In this document: positions 61,056 through 64,000 of the stretch, in pieces | How positions within the stretch are numbered: position 1 is the stretch's first letter | Layout: every line of letters starts with the position of its first letter | Origin: Lentzea aerocolonigenes | Lineage (GTDB): Bacteria > Actinomycetota > Actinomycetes > Mycobacteriales > Pseudonocardiaceae | DNA length: 64,000 nucleotides | Reading direction: 5' to 3' | Assembly (NCBI RefSeq): GCF_000974445.1 | Contig: NZ_BBOJ01000025.1 | Span: forward strand, 62,001-126,000 | Made by a program: the position numbers and the translations under genes | The notes under the pieces: model-generated | Told to the model about the DNA's origin: nothing | The model's input: only the letters and a program-made list of their open reading frames with translations | Databases searched by the model: none

Positions 61056-62093
61056 ATGAGGGCGCTGGTCTACGGCGGTCCTGGCAAGCGCGAGTGGAAG
61101 GAGGTGCCGAAGCCCGGGATCAAGGACCCGACCGACGCGATCGTGCGCGTCACCGCGGTCACGATCTGCGGCACCGACCTGCACATCCTCAAAGGCGACG
61201 TGCCCGAGGTCGAACCGGGACGCGTCCTCGGCCACGAAGCCGTCGGTGTGGTCGAAGAGGTCGGTGCGTCCGTGACCGGACTCGAGCCCGGTGACCGCGT
61301 CCTGATCTCGTGCATCACCGCTTGCGGGCGATGCTCGTACTGCCGCACCGGAAGCTACGGCCAGTGCCTCGGCGGCGGAGGCTGGATCCTCGGGCACCTC
61401 GTCGACGGCGTGCAGGCCGAGTACGTGCGAGTGCCGTTCGCGGACACCTCGACGCACCTGCTGCCCGCCGACGTCTCCGACACCGCCGCGGTGGTGCTCG
61501 CGGACATCCTGCCCACCGCCTACGAGGTCGGTGTGCTCAACGGGACGGTGAAGCCCGCGGACACCGTGGTGATCGTGGGTGCCGGGCCGATCGGGCTGGC
61601 GGCGGTCCAGACCGCGCAGCTCTACAGCCCCAGCCACGTCGTCGTCGTCGATCTGTCCCCGGCACGCCTCGACGCCGCCAAGCAGTTCGGGGCCGACGTC
61701 ACGGTCGCGACGGCGGAGGAAGCCGAGGAGGTCGTCAGCGAGCTGACGGGCGGGCTCGGCGCGGACGTGGCGATCGAGGCGGTCGGCGTGCCGGAGACGT
61801 TCGAGCTGTGCGCGAAGCTGGTGCGGCCGGGCGGACACGTGGCCAACGTCGGTGTCCACGGCAAGCCGGCGACGCTGCACCTGGAGAACCTGTGGATCCG
61901 CAACGTCACCATCACCACGGGCCTGGTGGACACGGTGTCCACGCCGACGCTGCTGCGCATGGTTGCTGCCGGCCGGATCGACGGGGAGCGGTTCATCACG
62001 CACCGGTTCGCGCTCGGGGAGATGGAGCAGGCGTACGAGGTGTTCGAGAACGCCGGCGACAGCGGAGCGCTCAAGGTGGTTCTGCAGGCCTGA
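61056..62093 (+). CDS. Zinc-dependent alcohol dehydrogenase
   Basis: A 345-residue MDR enzyme. Catalytic zinc: Cys in TICGTDLH, GHEAVGVVEEVG. Structural zinc: CGRCSYCRTGSYGQC. Rossmann fold: VGAGPIGLAAVQ. It interconverts alcohols and aldehydes with NAD(P), useful for regenerating NAD when respiration is low. GAGGAGGAA precedes the ATG. Its promoter holds a DosR-like box shared with arcDABC. Confidence 0.93.
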   Translation: MRALVYGGPGKREWKEVPKPGIKDPTDAIVRVTAVTICGTDLHILKGDVPEVEPGRVLGHEAVGVVEEVGASVTGLEPGDRVLISCITACGRCSYCRTGSYGQCLGGGGWILGHLVDGVQAEYVRVPFADTSTHLLPADVSDTAAVVLADILPTAYEVGVLNGTVKPADTVVIVGAGPIGLAAVQTAQLYSPSHVVVVDLSPARLDAAKQFGADVTVATAEEAEEVVSELTGGLGADVAIEAVGVPETFELCAKLVRPGGHVANVGVHGKPATLHLENLWIRNVTITTGLVDTVSTPTLLRMVAAGRIDGERFITHRFALGEMEQAYEVFENAGDSGALKVVLQA

Positions 62094-62100
62094 GAAGCAG

Positions 62101-62132
62101 AAAGGGCGCCGGGTGTGAGCCCGGCGCCCTTT
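62101..62132. terminator. Strong bidirectional terminator
   Basis: AAAGGGCGCCGGG (62101-62113) pairs perfectly with CCCGGCGCCCTTT (62120-62132), 13 bp with a 6-base loop, giving A- and T-ends on either side. It lies between the convergent dehydrogenase and PLDc_N-like genes. Confidence 0.9.
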
Positions 62133-62139
62133 CGTGTGC

Positions 62140-62352
62140 TCATGTCCTTCTCCCCCAGCGGAAGTAGGCGAGAGGACCGGCGAAGTTCACCAGGATCGCC
62201 AGTGCCCACCAGAGCTTGCGGCCGCGCACGAACTCGCGAGGCCGCAACGCCAGGTCGGTCCACGCCGCCCCGGCCATCGCCACCTGCACGACACCGATCG
62301 TCAGCAGGGTCCTGCGCTGCGCCTCGGTGAGGTCGCGCCATCGTCTCGCCAC
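62140..62352 (-). CDS. Small PLDc_N-like membrane protein
   Basis: A 70-residue protein with two helices (TLLTIGVVQVAMAGAAWTDL and KLWWALAILVNFAGPLAYF) and the basic end RWGRRT. The second helix matches the phospholipase D/cardiolipin synthase N-terminal membrane module found as stand-alone proteins in actinobacteria. Function unknown. The GTG start lies just after the CBS stop. Confidence 0.75.
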   Translation of the reverse strand: MARRWRDLTEAQRRTLLTIGVVQVAMAGAAWTDLALRPREFVRGRKLWWALAILVNFAGPLAYFRWGRRT

Positions 62353-62354
62353 GG

Positions 62355-62966
62355 TCAGATCCGTTCGGGTGTGGTGATGTGCACATCGGTCACGCCCGCG
62401 ACCGCGCGCACCAGCACGTCGGCGACGTGCCGGTCGGTCGCGTCGTTCATCCTGTCCACGATGGACACTCTGCCGCGGTTCACCTCGACCTGCCACCGGT
62501 GTGCGGAGCCCAGCACGGCGAGGCGGTGGCGGACCTCCGCCTCGATGACCCAGTCGTCGCGGCTGATCGAGCGGAGCATGTCGCGCCGGGTCACGATGCC
62601 GGCGAGACGACCCTCGTGCACGACCGGCACACTGCGCACGCCGTGCTCCAGCATCAGGTCGGCGACCTCGGCGAGGTCGGTGTTCGGCGTGACCGTCACC
62701 GTCGGCTTCGTCATCACCTGGGCCACCAGGTCACCGGGCGCGTGCCGGGGCACCGGCGGTTCCCCGTGCACCAGCCAGCGAGGGTCCTGTGGCAGCCGGT
62801 CGCGCAGCAGTTCGACCTCGCTGACCACACCGACGAACGTGCCCACGGCATCGACCACCGGCAGCGCGGTGAAGCCGCGCTCCGCCAGCAGCCTCGCCGC
62901 GTCACGGGCACCTGTGTCAGGGCTGACCACCACGACGTCAGTGGTCATCACGTCTCGAGTTCTCAT
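62355..62966 (-). CDS. CBS-domain pair with C-terminal BON-like region
   Basis: A 203-residue protein: CBS1 (VMTTDVVVVSPDTGARDA... VGVVSEVELL), CBS2 (VMTKPTVTVTPNTDLAEV... GIVTRRDML) and a C-terminal region (about 145-200, VEVNRGRVSIVDRMNDATDR). More distant from the other three CBS proteins. It begins 12 bases after the CBS-BON gene at 62979 and is cotranscribed with it. Confidence 0.87.
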   Translation of the reverse strand: MRTRDVMTTDVVVVSPDTGARDAARLLAERGFTALPVVDAVGTFVGVVSEVELLRDRLPQDPRWLVHGEPPVPRHAPGDLVAQVMTKPTVTVTPNTDLAEVADLMLEHGVRSVPVVHEGRLAGIVTRRDMLRSISRDDWVIEAEVRHRLAVLGSAHRWQVEVNRGRVSIVDRMNDATDRHVADVLVRAVAGVTDVHITTPERI

Positions 62967-62978
62967 GTGGGCGCTCCT

Positions 62979-63665
62979 TCAGCCGAAGATCTCGGTCTGG
63001 CGCGGCGGGTTCGTGTCGTTCCACGCCGGCCGCAACCGGTTCTGCAGGTCGACGACACCCGGCAGCGACCGCACGAGGTGGTCGGCGATGTCGATCTCGC
63101 TCTGGCGTTCGAGCCTTCCCTGCAACGTGACCACGCCGTCGGCCACTTCGATGTCGATCGTGTCCGGGTCCGCCCACAGCGTCCGGCCGAAGATCTCCTC
63201 GCGAATGGTCGTCCTCAGCTCGTCGTCCTCGCGCAGGTAGAGCTTGAGCAGGTCGCGGCGCGACAACACGCCGACGAGAGCGCCGTCGCGGTCCATCACG
63301 AAGAGCCTGCGAACGCCGGTCCTGGCGAGCTCCCTGGCCGCGGCACTGGCCGAGGCGTCCGGCGCGACGCTCCTGACCGGGCTGGTCATCACGTCCCTGG
63401 CGGTCAGCCCGGAGGCCTGCTCCCAGCGGTGCTTGGCGTCGCGCCCGGCGAACAGACCGGGTGCCTCGGTGGTGCCGCCGCGGAACTCCTCCTTCGGCAG
63501 CAGGTCGGCTTCGGACACGACGCCCACGGGAAAGCCCCCGTCGAGCACGGGAACAGCGCTGATCCCGTGCTCTTCCAGCAGTTGCGCGAGGTCCTTGAAC
63601 GAGGTCTCGACGTCTGCGCTGATCACCTCACGCGTCATCAGCGAGGAAACAGTCGGTTCACGCAT
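62979..63665 (-). CDS. CBS-domain pair with BON domain
   Basis: A 228-residue paralogue of 39278-39958 with matching segments (SSLMTREVISADVETSFKDL, EADLLPKEEFRGGT, VGVLSRRDLLKLYL, LPGVVDLQNRLRP). GGAGGGTG precedes the ATG. Two DosR-like boxes lie in the 190-base promoter shared with the nitroreductase gene. Confidence 0.88.
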   Translation of the reverse strand: MREPTVSSLMTREVISADVETSFKDLAQLLEEHGISAVPVLDGGFPVGVVSEADLLPKEEFRGGTTEAPGLFAGRDAKHRWEQASGLTARDVMTSPVRSVAPDASASAAARELARTGVRRLFVMDRDGALVGVLSRRDLLKLYLREDDELRTTIREEIFGRTLWADPDTIDIEVADGVVTLQGRLERQSEIDIADHLVRSLPGVVDLQNRLRPAWNDTNPPRQTEIFG

Positions 63666-63756
63666 GACACACCCTCCGGTGATCCGTTCGTTCACGTGCC
63701 CTTCAGCGTTGTCGAGCGCAAAACAGCAGGACACGTGCCAAAGGCGGCACCGCGCG

Positions 63757-63793
63757 GGGACAGCGGTCCCGGATCGCTGAGGACCTAGGCCCC
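63757..63793. promoter_or_regulatory. Tandem DosR-like boxes
   Basis: GGGACAGCGGTCCC (63757-63770) has perfect 5-bp palindromic arms GGGAC/GTCCC; AGGACCTAGGCCCC (63780-63793) follows with centres 23 bases apart. They lie between the CBS-BON gene and the nitroreductase gene, about 92 and 63 bases from the two starts. Confidence 0.65.
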
Positions 63794-63855
63794 TCACCAC
63801 CACCGGGCGGCACTGCGAGGTTTGAGCGAGGGACCAAGACCTGGAGGTGAGCCGG

Positions 63856-64000
63856 ATGAACCGCGGTCAGCCGGATGAGAACACGCTGCGGGCGGCGGTG
63901 GCGCTGGCGTGCCGTGCGCCGTCGGTGCACAACTCCCAGCCGTGGCGCTGGGAACTCGGTCAGCACAGTCTGCACCTGTACGCCGATCGAACACGCACGT
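63856..64000 (+). CDS. Acg-type nitroreductase-fold protein (5' part only)
   Basis: The first 48 residues of a gene that leaves the window. TLRAAVALACRAPSVHNSQP then WRWELGQHSLHLYAD is the start of the Acg family (Rv2032, Rv3127, Rv3131), flavin-binding nitroreductase relatives that are DosR-regulon members in M. tuberculosis. GGAGG lies 8 bases before the ATG. Confidence 0.85.
   Translation, partial: MNRGQPDENTLRAAVALACRAPSVHNSQPWRWELGQHSLHLYADRTRT

Overview
The window is very GC-rich, densely coding DNA with many GTG starts and 1 to 4 base start/stop overlaps. It carries actinobacterial families (GTP-type PEP carboxykinase, DUF5313-like and Rv1733c-like membrane proteins, and homologues of the Mycobacterium tuberculosis Rv0081-Rv0087 cluster). 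I infer an actinomycete, most likely a Pseudonocardiales member. No rRNA, tRNA, CRISPR array or insertion sequence was seen, and the last gene runs off the right edge.

Region 1 (about 1-10.4 kb) handles copper: a BlaI/M56-peptidase pair, a Tat-lipoprotein multicopper oxidase, CsoR, a CopZ-like chaperone, a secreted His-rich protein, a CopA-type P1B ATPase, an 18-Cys copper-storage protein, and a 1013-residue fusion of a multicopper oxidase with a galactose/glyoxal-oxidase-like propeller. Two operators of the form CTAC-N11-GTAG lie before blaI and before the oxidase, and a CsoR-type site lies before csoR.

Region 2 (about 11-23.5 kb) is a reverse-strand run matching the formate-hydrogenlyase-like cluster Rv0081-Rv0087: ArsR regulator, Fe-S small subunit, four membrane subunits and a NuoCD-like large subunit without nickel ligands. 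It continues into a small protein, a malic-enzyme-like NAD-domain protein and PEP carboxykinase. A second ArsR paralogue and a CBS-BON protein flank it, and both ArsR genes carry nearly the same 18-bp operator.

Region 3 (about 23.6-27.7 kb) is a persulfide/sulfite module under a CstR-like repressor: thioredoxin, DUF302 protein, persulfide dioxygenase-rhodanese and a TauE/SafE exporter, with five ATACCC-N4-GGGTAT-like operators.

Region 4 (about 27.7-64 kb) looks like a hypoxia/dormancy island. It holds an Rv1733c-like protein, a nine-gene A/V-type ATPase operon, a metallo-beta-lactamase-fold protein, a broken universal stress protein, PhoU, several CBS proteins, a P-type ATPase that has lost its catalytic aspartate, a polysaccharide deacetylase, a fatty-acid activation block (two FAALs, KAS II, FabG, regulators), an SQR-DsrC-DsrE sulfide module, a class V aminotransferase, a complete arginine deiminase pathway with antiporter, a zinc alcohol dehydrogenase and the start of an Acg-type nitroreductase. 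Most of the divergent promoters here, though not those of the fatty-acid block, contain a GGGACC-NNN-GNCCC-like element resembling the mycobacterial DosR (DevR) box. I infer one shared low-oxygen regulon linking ATP supply (ATPase, arginine deiminase), redox balance (alcohol dehydrogenase, nitroreductase, SQR) and stress proteins. No clear DosR/DosS pair is visible in the window.
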